DNA from: Rhynochetos jubatus
Taxonomy: Eukaryota > Chordata > Aves > Eurypygiformes > Rhynochetidae
Direction of reading: 5' to 3'
Length of the DNA stretch: 64,000 bases
Assembly: GCA_027574665.1 (NCBI GenBank)
Contig: CM050653.1
Location: 42,668,118 to 42,732,117 of the forward strand
The notes below the pieces were generated by a model. That model had not been told where the DNA came from. It made no database searches and worked only from the letters and a program-made list of their open reading frames with translations. Shown here in pieces: positions 38,491 through 50,428 of the stretch. A program made the translations under genes and the position numbers. Numbering within the stretch: position 1 is the stretch's first letter; each line of letters opens with the position of its first letter.

Positions 38491-41439
38491 TAAGTTGATT
38501 AAACAGACAAGGGCCTCTCTGAGATCTTCACTCCTATTACTTCTTAGTACTCTCAAACATGTTCAAAGGATGGGCTTGTGAGGGTAATTTTGGGCTTGTG
38601 AATATGTTTTTGGTTTAACTGCCTTCAGGGTTTACCTCCAGCTGTGGGGCTGGACGTGCTCTAGCAACACTGGTCATACATACCCTTCTTGTTGCAAGCT
38701 GTATGGTTATCACAGTCGTCTTTATCTGAAATGTAAAGAGCCATGTGTGTTTTCCCAAGGTCTCTTCTGCACAGGGAAGAACCACCAGGAAAATGTCCTG
38801 CAAACAGAAATTTGTTTTCTGAAAGCTGGAAGTAAGAAACCATTTGGGAAAGAGGTATGAGCTATTGTGTTTTCTCCCTGAAAGGATCTCTCTCCATATG
38901 ACTGAGACAGGTCTTATTACAGCCATCTCCAGCTGGCAGGAAAGTTATGTATGTACTCAATAACAGCAAACATCAATGAAATGAGCCTTTAGAGCTACCC
39001 TTACTGTGTTTGACTCACCTTTATTGATGCAGTAGGATGCAAGCTGCATTTCCAATAGCAGCAGCTGATGGAACCTCAGGGCCAGCCAGGAGAGGCTGCC
39101 TCAGATTGGGGAGAGCAAATTTAAACTGTTCCCAGGTGCCCCAAAATAACCTCTCAGGGGCCATGGTTACAAAAGGGCAGGCAGAGCCAGTACCACTATG
39201 GACATGACCCAGAGGAAGTGCACTTTTGGAGAGGCACTTCACCTGCCTGCATAAAATGGGGATGGGAGTCATCTACCTAAATGTAGGTCACCTGGGCTGC
39301 CTGGTGACCAGGAGAAGTCCCTGGCCAATAGTGAACAGAGCCCAAAGTGTGACTCATCCCACCCTACAATAGGCATCTAAAATAAGGCAGAGGTATGGTC
39401 CCTAAAAAGTGCCTTCTCTCTCTTTTGGCTGTGTAGGGAGTTTGGTAAGTAGCTCAGCTACAGAGTACTGTGCTGCAGATGTCTGCCTTCGTTAGCTTTT
39501 GGGGTCTTACGACCAACTCAATTTCTGCCATCTGTCAGTGCTGGGAAAAAGCCCTGACGGGCCACAGGCACACTCCGCGTGTACCATGAAAAGGAGCAGA
39601 TGTGATTTCATTGTCTTCCACATGCATAAAATGCACGTCCACACTGGCTGATGAGCACTTACTGCAAGCAGTGCAGGGAGGCAGTCCAGGGTCTGACCAT
39701 CCAGCCTTTGTTAGTGATCTTTGCACACCACTTATAAGTGACTGAAAACAATATCTGATTTTTCTCCTGCTCGTTACAAATGAGAATTGATCCAGCATTG
39801 CTACCAAAAGACAGCAGGCTCATTCCACTTATTAACTGAGGGAAAACCAAGAAAGCCAGTTTGAACTTTGCCCCAGAGACATATTGGTAATGTGGTGGTA
39901 CACTTTTTCTGGGCAGTGATGAGCTGAGTCCTGTTGCAGCTCAGTACCAGGAGGTGATAAAAGCATTACTGGAAAATTTGCACAGAGCTCTGGGACTATC
40001 CATGCTCTGTGAGATGCAGCACTATTTTTGAAAGCTATAAAACTACTCAAGTGTCTTGAAAGTATCTCATTATTATTTCCTTCATTGGGAAAAATATCCG
40101 CCTCATCAGAGATGGACTGTGAAGCAGTCTAACAGAAGCCAAGATTAGTTCAAGTTTTCTGGCATTTGTAGGAGTTGGATAATTTTTTCTTTGTATGAGA
40201 CTACTCCCTTGCAAACGGAAGACTGTAGTTACAATGTGATGGAAAATAGGAGGGGAATTTGCACTTGACTAACAGAGCATAATCTGACAGCAAAGCAAAG
40301 CCTGGGACTTGCAGATTTACACAGTTCAACTAAATGATCAATTGCGCAGTAAGCCTCTTAAAATGACAACAGTGCTTGACATGGCCTAACAAACGAGTTG
40401 CCATGTAAATAAGGGCACGGTAGGTGACATCAGAAGCAACCCTTTGAGAAAATTCAAACAAAACCAGAACGCCAACAAATTTTTACATGAAAGAGGACCT
40501 TAGCTTCCTAATACAGAAATAACATGTGGCCTAAAATAAGGATTTTTCTCTTTCCAACCTACATATTCTGTCTCCCATTGTGATTCTTGCTCTCACCTCT
40601 TGGCTAAGACCAAATTAAGACTCAGTTGTAAATATACTTTTTCTGTTGTCACGTGCCACATAGGCATGGAGATGCTGGGTGAGCGCTGTGCTTAAACACA
40701 TCTTCATCTTCTGAGTTTAGGCATGGAAGATGCATGATGGAAAGAGCCCAAGCACATGCAGTATTCCTGTAGTGAAACAAAACCTGCACTAGTCCTACTA
40801 GAGGGAAGCATCCTGTTGATGGTCTCAAATAAAAGAGGCCAGCTATATATGGCATGTATAACATGTCTAACAGAAATGTGAAACAGGCCCCTTTGACCCA
40901 CACTCGGTAAAACGAGACGCAGTCAGCAGGCGATGGAGGGTGCACACAGGCAAATCAGCAGTGACATGCAGGATCTGTTCCAGTGGAAATGGGTATTGGA
41001 CTGTGTCTTGTTACATGCAAGCTCAATGGATTAATCAAAACTGCACTGTTGTGAACTGTGGAAATTGCAAATGCAACTCAGGTGCGTGGCCTTTGCCATT
41101 TGTGTTTATTCCCAAACATGTTTGCTGGAGCCAAGATGCTGTTTACACATCTGCAATGCAAAGGTAAAACCTTTTTCCCTGGGAATCAGTTTACTTTTAG
41201 GTCCTCTTCCCAAAGCCCTGCTCTGTATGGTTTTCTCCTCTGCCATTTACTCAATGTATTCTCTCTCCCCCAAGTTTTGCATTATCATTGCTGTGAGATC
41301 CCTAGTGCGATCGTATCTGACATTATCCTGTCTGTTTTATCTTCCTGTCTGCCAGTCACAGGAAATTCTCACATGAAGGAGGACTTGCGAAGAGACCATC
41401 ATCTCTGTGTGTTGCCTCTGACTTGTTCTCTTTTTTCAG
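38491..41439. other. Gene-poor stretch; possible MIR remnant
   Basis: No gene recognised. Near 39,225-39,265 the words GAGAGGCACTTCACCTGCCTG and ATAAAATGGGGATGG recall a MIR SINE, but the match is short. A good minus-strand donor (AAAG|GTGAGTC) lies at 39,012-39,023 without a convincing exon behind it. Confidence 0.35.
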
Positions 41440-41523
41440 GTCCTGACGCAACAGCTACTTGCTGCTCAGTCTCAGTCGTCTGCTGAATCTAATCTGCATC
41501 TTCCCTCAGCTCCTGGACTGCAG
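41440..41523 (+). CDS. Candidate internal coding exon, 84 bp, phase 0/0
   Basis: The left boundary is a strong acceptor: a C/T-rich run, then CTCTTTTTTCAG. The right boundary is CTGCAG|GTACAT. The 84 bases between are exactly 28 codons and only one of the three frames is open. The peptide starts VLTQQLLAAQSQSSAESN and ends LPSAPGLQ, a Gln/Ser/Ala-rich composition like the linker parts of many transcription regulators. Two CpG sites persist in otherwise CpG-depleted DNA. I cannot name the protein and no neighbouring exon could be joined in phase. If real, this window lies within introns of a plus-strand gene. A chance decoy exon remains possible. Confidence 0.35.
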
Positions 41524-41599
41524 GTACATTTGAAACTCTTGCTCAGCATATAGCAAGGGAAATAGCTCCATCTTATTACCCTTTTTTAAAAGCAATGAC

Positions 41600-42420
41600 T
41601 CTGTGTATAATGTTTTCTTCCCATTTAAGTTACTCCTTCCTTTGCAATTTGAGGTGGGGACTTTATTTCTTAACCCAGTTTTGGATCCTGGGTCTTGGAG
41701 AATACCGACATTGCTGTGGCCTTCCCCTCAGCCACCAGTGTCATGATCTGGAAAATTTATGTTCTCTATCCTGGTCAAATCCAGTAAATGCTTTTAGCCT
41801 GACCATGCCTTTAGCATGTCCATTCCTCGTGAGGTAAAAACTTGGAGATAGGGTTCAGAGGATTCAGCAACCTGCCCCCACATCTCTCGCTTTCTACCAT
41901 GAGACTTCAGAAAGTCCCCTGTTTTACTGCAGACACATCCCTAGCTAGTGGTTCCTCTCAGGTCAACTCAGCTGTGCCTCCATTTAAAACTCTTTCATCA
42001 AAGGGTTTATTAGCACGAATCAAATAAATTCCTTCAACGCCTTCTTCAGACTATTTCTCATTGAAGAGACCTCTTTTTCCCTTCTAAAAAGGAGACGTCA
42101 CAAATATCCTTTCACTTCCTAATACCACAGCCATTGCTGGCAGCCACTTCCTCAAACCCAGTGGCATTTCCCGGTGTGGATGTGAGAGGAGAACCGTGTG
42201 TGCAAATTCAGCTCCCAGCTCCACTCACATACTAAATCATCAATTATGCTCTCAGGGATCTGGGAATCAAGTAGCAAGGGGCAAAAGAACCTGTTTAGTG
42301 AGCTGCCCTGTGAACAAATTATTCCCTGCAACAAAGTGGAGAAGATGCTGAAATGTGAAATGATCTTTTCTGCTCCTACTAGTATTCAGAGTGTAGCTGG
42401 GCTTTATTTTTAGCTCTCTA

Positions 42421-42451
<31 letters not shown>

Positions 42452-43410
42452 GGCCATTTATTATTTATCTCACAGCTTGGGAGAGGTCACTTTTGCTCAT
42501 CACTCTCTGAACTTTCAGGTAGTCAAAGACTTCAGCTCATACCTTTCCCTGCTTCAATTAGGTATGGTCCAATAAGCCTGCCTAATGCTGGCAGACTCCC
42601 AAAGCTTGGTTTGCTAGAAAATAAGCCTAATGCCTATTATTTTATCCCCAAGGTACTTCACGTTTCCAGACAGCTTTCAAATTTCAGATTAGGAGGCATG
42701 AACAAGCCAGTTGATTAATTACAAGCGGTATTTATACATCAGATTCCATTTTTCAGCTGCTAAGGAAGAGGGAAACCTCCTCATCTGCCAGAAGTGTGCT
42801 GGAGGCTAACTAAACTCCAGCACCAAACGAGCACAGCCAGAGTTTATCTTCACTGGAGGGAGGATGGGAAAGACAGTCTCCTGCTCGCCATGAGTGGATG
42901 CTAACAGGTAGCTCCAGCAGTCATGCTCAGAGTGTGTGTTGTTCCCCCACTGCTCAGCCTGCCCACACTGGTGGTAATCCCAGACTAATCATGGTGTTAG
43001 TAGTGGCATAATCGGCATCCTTCAGTGTCTGCTAGGTTACTCTGAGATGCTCAGGTCCAAAGCTTCCCTCCCTAACATGGGTCTTCATGATTCCTGATAG
43101 TACTGCCTTCATGGGGTTAGAACACCCTTCCCCTTCATGCAGGGGTGCTATCCTTGCAGGTGCAGTCTATATCTGCTGCCCCTCCTCCGTCTCACCAGAA
43201 AATGCCCTCTCTCCCAGTAACCCTAGTCCCAGGCTAAGAGACACAGAAGGAGAAGGGAAGACCATGCCTATAAAGGCTTTATCTGTGCATTTTCCTAACA
43301 GCATCCTATTCCTTTGAGCAACTTCTTGCCAAATTTCCCCATGGATGGAAGTTTTCAGTTGACTTGAAAGAAATAATTTTTTTCACTGTGAACTATCTAT
43401 CTGCTTACAG
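41600..43410. other. Gene-poor stretch with long T-run
   Basis: No gene recognised. The only clear feature is the 27-base T-run listed separately. Open frames around 42,200 on both strands are short. Confidence 0.4.
42425..42451 (-). repeat. 27-base T-run (poly-A on the minus strand)
   Basis: A perfect T27. On the minus strand it reads as a poly-A preceded 5 bases upstream by AATAAA (42,462-42,457), which could be the tail of a retrocopy. I could not recognise any parent gene in the DNA to its right and found no matching flanking duplication. Confidence 0.8.
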
Positions 43411-43412
43411 GG

Positions 43413-44245
43413 TAAAAAGGCTCTACAGAGGGATCTGGACAGTCTGGATCAGCGGGCCAAGGTCAATTGTATGACGTTCAACAAGGCCAAGTGCTAGGTC
43501 CTACACTTGGGTCACAACCCCATGCAAATCCAGAGGCTTGGGGATGAGTAGCTGGAAAGCTGTCAGGCAGAAAAGGATTTGAGGTTGTTGGTTGACGACC
43601 GGCTGAACATGAGCCGGCAGTGTGCCCATTGGCTAAGAAGGCCAATGGCATCCTGGCTTGTATCAGGAACAGTGTGGCCAGCAGGACTAGGGCAGTGATT
43701 GTCCCCCTGTACTCAGATCTGGTGAGGGCACACCTGAAATCCTGTGTTCAGCTTTAAGCCCCTCATTGCAAGAAAGACATGGAAGGTGTCCAGAGAAGGG
43801 CAATGGAGCTGGGGAAGGGTCTGGAGCACAAGTCCTGTGAGGAGCAGCTGAGGGAGCTGGAGTTGTTTAACCCGGAGAAGAGGAGGTTCAGGGGAGACCT
43901 TATCACTCTCCACAACTACCTGAAAGGAGGTTGTAGTGAAGGGGGTGTTGGTCTCTTCTCCCAAGTGACAAGCGATAGGACAAGAGGAAACAGCCTCAAG
44001 TTGCTCCAGTGGAGGTTTAGACTGGATATTAGAAAAAAATTATTCACAAAAAGGGTTGTCAAGCCCTGGAATGGGCTGCCCAGGGAGGTGGTTGAGTCAC
44101 CATCCCTAGAGGTATTTAAAAGTGATGTTGACATGGTGCTTAGAGAGACATGGTTTAGTGGTGGACTTGGTTGTGTTAGGTTAACAGTTGGACTTGATGA
44201 TCTTAAAGGTTTTTTCCAGCCTAAATGATTCTGACTCCATGATTT
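43413..44245 (+). mobile_element. CR1 LINE copy, 5'-truncated, relatively well preserved
   Basis: This is the C-terminal third of CR1 ORF2 with its 3' tail. Blocks run from the segment around CTACAGAGGGATCTGGACAG, through the block ending CGGCTGAACATGAGCCGGCA. A 149-codon stretch (43,779-44,228) is still open and contains [26 protein letters not shown]-like residues, [10 protein letters not shown] and [18 protein letters not shown]. The tail carries GGACTTGATGATCTTAAAGG and a final AATGATTCTGACTCCATGATT. A TAG stop and a lost base upstream show it is inactive, but it is the youngest-looking CR1 here along with the 45.4 kb piece. Confidence 0.96.
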
Positions 44246-45410
44246 TACTACCAAAACATCAGAGGTGGCAAATACACGGCATCTGTTAAACTCCTTCTCT
44301 GCGTAATTCCCAAGTGCTTATAAGCTATGAGTGCAGAAGCAAGCAGGGAAGGGGGCAGGGCAACTGAGCAATGCCATGAATAGGAAAGCTATCTTGATAG
44401 AAAACATTAGAGTATAATTGAAAGCAGCTGCACTTTTTAATTTAATGCCCATCCTAGATACAAAATGAAAACAGTAGCTACATTTGTAATAAAATAAAGC
44501 CTTAAAACAGTCCTATCTAAGAATGAGATGTCAGACCTGGTCTTCTGCTGGTTTCTGAAGAAAGGCACCGGGGTCATTTGGCAAGTGGCAAGTGATGTTG
44601 TAACCCAGCATTTCTAAGAAACTCTAGTACTATAAAGCTTAACACTACAATAGCTACAAAATCTGTCTGAAAATGTTATGAATGACTAAATTTTTAAAGT
44701 TGGAGATCTCAAGAGAATAGATTAATGGTCTATGCTTAATAGTGAGACATACATGTAGAAAAAGCAAGTACCTTAAAAAATGAAGTTAAATTAAATAAAA
44801 TTCAAAATCACATAAGAGGTTGCAATAAAACACACACTCTCTTCCATGGCCCCAGCCAGCTCTGCTGACATAAATGTCAGAAACCCATGGAGTGGAAACC
44901 CCTCTGTCCTCTAAAGCAAGGTAACAAGCTAGACATGGAAGACAGTGCCAATGAAGACACTGCATCCATATTCAAGTGTTTTCATGACTGATGATGGCAA
45001 ACCCTTTCCTAGCTATTAGTAGCATAAGAAAGAACTAATTTTCTTTGGCTCTCTTTGGGCATACAGAAAACAAGGCAATGAAGCATAGATAATATGGTTG
45101 GCAAGTGTCTTCTCTGGATATTCAATAGGACAGATCTTTAGCTTGCATATATCAGCACAGCATCATTGCTTTTATATTAATTAAGCATCTGCCCCAATAT
45201 ATTAATGGTTCTGTTATTGTTCTTTTTTAATGGACCTTCATATATATTTTAGCAAAGCAATACCCCAAAGAGCTGTCTTGAACCAATGGACCAAAGCAAT
45301 CCAACCCATAGTGGACAGAAATATCAGAATGGTATTCAAGGCCTCCAGAAACAACTTGGGTAACAGCTTCAGACTGGTTTGCACAACAAATGAAGATTAA
45401 GGGCATAGAA
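44246..45410. other. Unique sequence between two CR1 copies
   Basis: AT-rich DNA with no recognised gene or repeat. It separates two CR1 insertions that point toward each other. Confidence 0.45.
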
Positions 45411-45668
45411 ACATAGAATCATAGAACGGTTTAGGTTGGAAGGGACCTTAAAGATCATCTAGGTCCAAGCCCTTTCCCTTGGGCAGGGATACCTTCCACT
45501 AGACCAGGTTGCTCAAAGCCTCATCCAGCCTGGCTTTCAACACTTCCAGGGATGGGGCATCCACAGCTTCTCTGGGCAACCTGTTCCAGTGCCTCACCAC
45601 CCTCTCCGGGAAGAATTTATGGTTTATCTCTTCCAGGACATGCCTGCACATTCTTGCACCTCTAGCCT
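45411..45668 (-). mobile_element. Short CR1 LINE 3' end, minus strand
   Basis: Read on the minus strand it encodes the C-terminus of CR1 ORF2, with MCRHVLEEINHKFFPERVV, then RHWNRLPREAVDAPSLEVL and LDEALSNLV ending at the stop. It is followed by the tail with TTCCAACCTAAACCG and the terminal TTCTATGATTCTATG. It is cut at its 5' end near 45,668. The coding part kept is intact but only about 55 codons long. It is typical of severely 5'-truncated CR1 insertions in birds. Confidence 0.96.
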
Positions 45669-48600
45669 TTATGTATGCATGTGTCTGTGTACTAAACAAA
45701 ATTCAGTAACAGTATTCAAAATTGCTCCCGAATATGACAGGACCATGGGAGTGCTTAAATCAGACTAACCATCATAGAGAAAGCATGTGTCTCATACTTT
45801 AGGTTCATTTATTGATCATAACTATTTCTTTTTTTGCTATTCTCTCCAAATATATTCTATATATAAAATGCTGGTTTTGGTGGAGACAGATGAGGAATCG
45901 GGTGCAGATTAAGGGTTGTCATACTTCTCAGTCAGAAACTACTAGCTTGGTATGTTCTTGCCCATCTGATTGCCTCTTCTTGGACCTGACAGCATTCCCT
46001 CCCACAGGCCCTGAAACCTGAGCATTTGGAAGCCATAGCAATAATGTCTGTCTGGAAATAAACCCTTTTATTATTTCTTTGGGTATTGAATCTTGCCTCA
46101 AAGATCCACATCATCGTCTCCTATTTGTTCCTACCTAACTATTGGCTGCACCTTGGCTCTCCTGTCCTTCAGTCCACTGGAAATTCATCTGCTCTTAATG
46201 AGATGTCAAAAATGATTGATAATGCCTCTGTAATTATCTCTGACTGCTCTTTAAGAACATTCAGGTGAGACTATGTGTCCTTGCTTATATATAGGCATTT
46301 AGTTTGTCACCAGCATTTTCTACATTCTTTTTCACCAGTCCAAACAACTGCTTTCTTAATTGTTTTCTCACTTTCTCATCCACTGTATTGAAAGTATAGC
46401 TTTGTCTACAAAGCAATAAATTCTGTACTTGCATATACCTTGCTTGTGAAGCCTCACTAAGGTCAATAAGTGCAAGGCACAAACCAGAGCACATGTTAGT
46501 CTTAGAGAAAGTAACTCTTGCCTGCTTCTAACTATTACTTCCAGTTAATATGTCTGGATCCCAAATTAGCTTTGAATCCTGTGCTTTCATCTGATGTGGC
46601 AGTCTGTGGGCCAAGTTTCTGTATTAGCAGCCAGATTCTACTCTTTGATGGATGCAGTTTCACTCCTGAAGGCTTTTGTTTGAACTCCAGGCACAAAACA
46701 GATGGTAAAGTCAGATTTACAACCCAGGATCTTAATTTGGTGTGGATAAAATGCTCTAGAGAACTAAATTTGCAATGAAAAGATAAAATCATTTGGTTTT
46801 GAGGTAGGTAGAGATATTACATCCATTCATTCAGATTATGGTGGCTGGTAAAACATCATTACAAATTAAGTAAGAGACATGAGTGAGGCTGACAAAGCCC
46901 ATTTTCACTTAAAATGAAGTTTAAAATAAATGTTTAGGTATAAGATATCAGAAAATTTATTGTGGGTGTCATTTTCATAGGAAAGCAGTAGACATTCAAA
47001 CAAACACCAATCCATTTACTTCCCTTTCCCCTGGTTGTAGATAAGAACCTTATGACTGCATCATTTTTTCTGAATTTATAGGAGTGTAAATTGTTGTTTA
47101 TCTCAAGTAAATGAAATATTAAGGCATTGAAGCTGAACAACAAAAAGTACATGACCTAATTTTAAAAGCATCAGGTCCAGTTCTTAGGAACTCATGAGGA
47201 TTCTTTCCACTGATTTCAGCTCACGAAAGCATCCATCCAACCTATGTGTTCATGTGTAAACATACCAAGGCATATGTAGTGGGCTCTTCATCCTGGTATT
47301 AGAGAGGATGATTCACCGATCACGTATTTATCATGTATTCCTAAAGGAGGCTTGCCTCATTCAGCTTTAGACATTGAAAGCATAGACATCTATAATAAGT
47401 AACTCACTGTAGTCTCCCTCCATTCACTGGAATGAGATAGGCATGGCCTATCTGCCACTTGGGCATCACCTTGAGAAGAGGAGGACTCATGCTCTAAAGC
47501 ATCTCTTTCCTACCCACTTGGGGGATAACTCCATTTGATCAAGGGATCCCTTCAGTGTTTTCCTCCTCTGTGCTCTCTTAGATTTGATGTAAACTCTGGT
47601 GTGGTCATACAGAGACAGGCTTTTCTTTGGTTGGTTCAGAAGTCTGGTTAGGGTCAGAAGAGAGATCTGGATGAGAGGTTAATGGTCTTTTTTACCATCT
47701 CACTTGTGGAATAGGAGTGCTTCTACTGGTAAGGGATGGAAATACAGCTCAGCACCCTTGCCATTCCGAAAGGGGATCACTACCACAGTATATCCAGCAG
47801 TTTCTTATGGCTCAACCCTAATGAAATGTGACTAGAGTTTATTATACTGATCCTTCCCCCCATCCCCTGTAAGATCTGTTTTTGCAGTTCAGATAGAGCA
47901 CTGTGAAGAATGGCTACAGTTTCACTGCCATTATTATTTTTTCATTAAATTCACCCACATCATGCAGTAATTTGGAGTCCTGAAGGTTTTCAAGGTTAAT
48001 ATCCATACCCAAATATGGCTTGTCTGGCCACCGGCACAGATTTTTATGCACCCTGCATCTGCCCTAGGCAAGTCCCTAAACTCCTCTTCTATCTTAATCC
48101 AGTTATGGCTGCTGCAGATTAATCCTGCAGCTATTCTAACTACTCATTGGTAAGAAGAGAAGGATCCAACACTGACAACAATGTGAATTTTCTACATAAC
48201 ACTTTCCCCCCCCCCAGCACTGGAGAAAGCACATTGTTGGTTAGAAGGATGCCATGCTGAAAACAGTATGCTGCTATGCACCTTGCTCTACATAAGCAGG
48301 GCGACCTGCCCAAAGTGGTCAGCTTCCAGTTTGGTAATTTTTGTGATGATAGTGATGAGCTTTATAGCAGTTCTCCATGCTGGAAACACAAGCACACATA
48401 TACTAGACACTGAAAAGGAGTTTTTAGATGGTTTTTTTCAACACATCTAGTGATACTGACTCTCGTATAGTCAAGAACAGAACAAAGCCAGAGTGTTTTG
48501 TTCACATGAAGCCAGACCTGGGCACATGCTATTTCAGGACAGACATTTTAAATGCCACTTATATGCACAAGTGGGGTGCTGTAGGTTTTTTGGGTTTTGG

Positions 48601-49876
48601 TGGGGTTTTTTGTTTGTTTTTTTAAGCACAGAAATACTCAAATGTACAGTGAAACTTTTAAGCCACTTAGCTTAATGCTTAAACTTAACCACTTTAATGC
48701 TTTCTTTATTCACTGCAGGTTTTTCTCTTGAAGCAGAAATCTTGGGAGGTGGGAAATCTTTCCTTGCACTTTCTAAAGACATTTAGATAAATCTGAGACT
48801 GAGCATGAAGAGTCAGTACAGATTGAATTGGTGCTTGTTATATCTTCAATAAAGGCAAGATATTTCTGAAGCATCTTAGCCATGAAGGCCAAACTGTTAG
48901 AAATCAAATAAATTCCAAGTAGGAAGAAAAGAGATACACACTCATGTCAGCACAATGAAACCCCCTACCTTGCTCACTCAGCCTGCAGCAACTACAGACT
49001 GCCTCATGTCTGCCACCGGTCATAACACCCACACAATTACTGCAGGTCCCCTGCAGTACAGTACCTAATGAGGTGCTGATAATGGATGTTCAGAAAGCAC
49101 CACCTCATTGAATGTGAGATTCCAGGTCCTCCTGCACTAGAACACCTGCACAGGGAAGGTTGGCTGCCTGGGGCACAGCTCTGCCACCTGCATTTGGGCA
49201 TCCCCTTGTCCTCTGGTTTTCATGCAGTGCTGTGACTGCAGCTCAGAAGTTGCCTGGCATTTTCCAGGCCTAAGTCCTCAGTGAATTATTATATATATTT
49301 TTGAGGTGCAAACATAAAGCTTCCTCTCAGTTAATTGCAAATTATTTAGCTCTTAGCAGATTAATGCTGCAAAACCAGGCTTTGGAAGCAGTAAATAGTG
49401 CTGAGAAGGCAAGTATGTTACCCTGAAAAAATAGCATTGTTCAACTACTGGTGTGACTGAAATGTTGTTTAACTTCAGCACTTTCTTGTTTTAATTAAAC
49501 ATGCCCCTTTCTTTCTTTCACGAAGTGAATGTCAGCTAAGAAGCATAATGATAAAGAAAAAATTAATTATTCAGATTCGCTGAGGACAAAGAAAGATTTC
49601 TTTCTCAGTCAATATACAGTGAGTCAGTCTGCCAGGGCCAAGAATTAGCACTAACTGAAAAGAAACCCAAGTGGGTAATTAACAGCAGTAATAGCAACAC
49701 CAGAGATGGGAGCTCAAAACACCAGAAACATAAATGTTCTTCAAGCACCTTCTTTGCTCAGACTGGCTGGAAAATGACAGCAGTGCACTTTTTCTCTGGA
49801 AAATCAAGGTGAACTATCTACCATTGCCACATAACTCACTCCAACCTTATGCTCAAGACTTAATCTTAGACACCCA
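45669..49876. other. Gene-poor stretch; candidate conserved block near its end
   Basis: No gene recognised. A C10 run lies at 48,206-48,215. A weak MIR-like string (CCCTAGGCAAGTCCCTAAACTCC) lies near 48,062. The block 49,320-49,700 is dense in words typical of conserved enhancers (AGTTAATTGCAAATTA, CAGATTAATGCTG, TTTTAATTAAAC, GGTAATTAACAG) and is the best conserved-element candidate of this stretch. Confidence 0.35.
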
Positions 49877-49881
49877 CCTTC
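49877..49881. repeat. Target-site duplication, left copy (CCTTC)
   Basis: Identical to the five bases at 50,424-50,428 and directly adjacent to the solo LTR end. Confidence 0.9.
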
Positions 49882-50423
49882 TGTCTCGGGTTAACCCCAG
49901 CCAGTAACGAAGAACCACACAGCCACTGGCTCATTCCCTCCACTGCGAGATGGGTTGAGAAAGGCAGTTTAACAGGCAAAGCACAAGCAAAGCAAAACAA
50001 GGAATACACTCACCACTTCCCATCAACAGGCAGGTGTTCAGCCATCTCCAGGAAAGCAGGGCTCCATCCCATGTAGTGGTTCCTTGGGAAGACAGACACC
50101 ATCACTCCGAATGTCCCCCACTTCCTCCTTCTTCCCCCAGCTTTATATGCTGAGCATGAAGTCATATGGTATGGAATGTCCTTTTGGTCAGCTGGGGTCA
50201 GCTGCCCTGGCTGTGTCCCCTCCCAACTTCTTGTGCACCCCCAGCCCACTTGCTGGTGGGGTGACGTGAGGAGCAGAAAAGACCTTGACTCTGTGTAAGC
50301 CCTGCTCAGCAGTAACAGAAACATCCCTGTGTTATCAACACTGTTTTCAGCACAAATCCAAAACACAGCCCCATACCAGCTGCTGTGAAGACAATTAACT
50401 CTATCCCAGCCAAAAGCAGCACA
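49882..50423 (-). mobile_element. Solo LTR of an avian endogenous retrovirus
   Basis: On the minus strand the 542-bp element starts TGTGCTGCTTTTGGCTGGGA and ends in GGGGTTAACCCGAGACA, so the termini are TG...CA. It is flanked by an exact 5-bp target-site duplication, CCTTC (49,877-49,881 and 50,424-50,428), proving a clean insertion followed by LTR-LTR recombination. A TATA-type box CATATAAAG lies at about 50,141-50,149 (minus strand). The start and end share sequence with the LTR at 32,868. An open frame of 118 codons across it is incidental. A 5-bp duplication is characteristic of the ERVL class. Confidence 0.95.
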
Positions 50424-50428
50424 CCTTC
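50424..50428. repeat. Target-site duplication, right copy (CCTTC)
   Basis: Identical to 49,877-49,881 on the other side of the solo LTR. Confidence 0.9.

Noticed and set aside
43779-44228. 149-codon open frame as a host gene
   Set aside because: Its residues are those of the CR1 ORF2 C-terminus; part of a LINE copy and not a host gene.
49882-50423. 118-codon minus-strand open frame
   Set aside because: It lies wholly inside a retroviral LTR and has no protein features; chance frame.
32868-50423. The two LTRs as the ends of one provirus
   Set aside because: They are in opposite orientation, 16 kb apart, and the second has its own complete target-site duplication.
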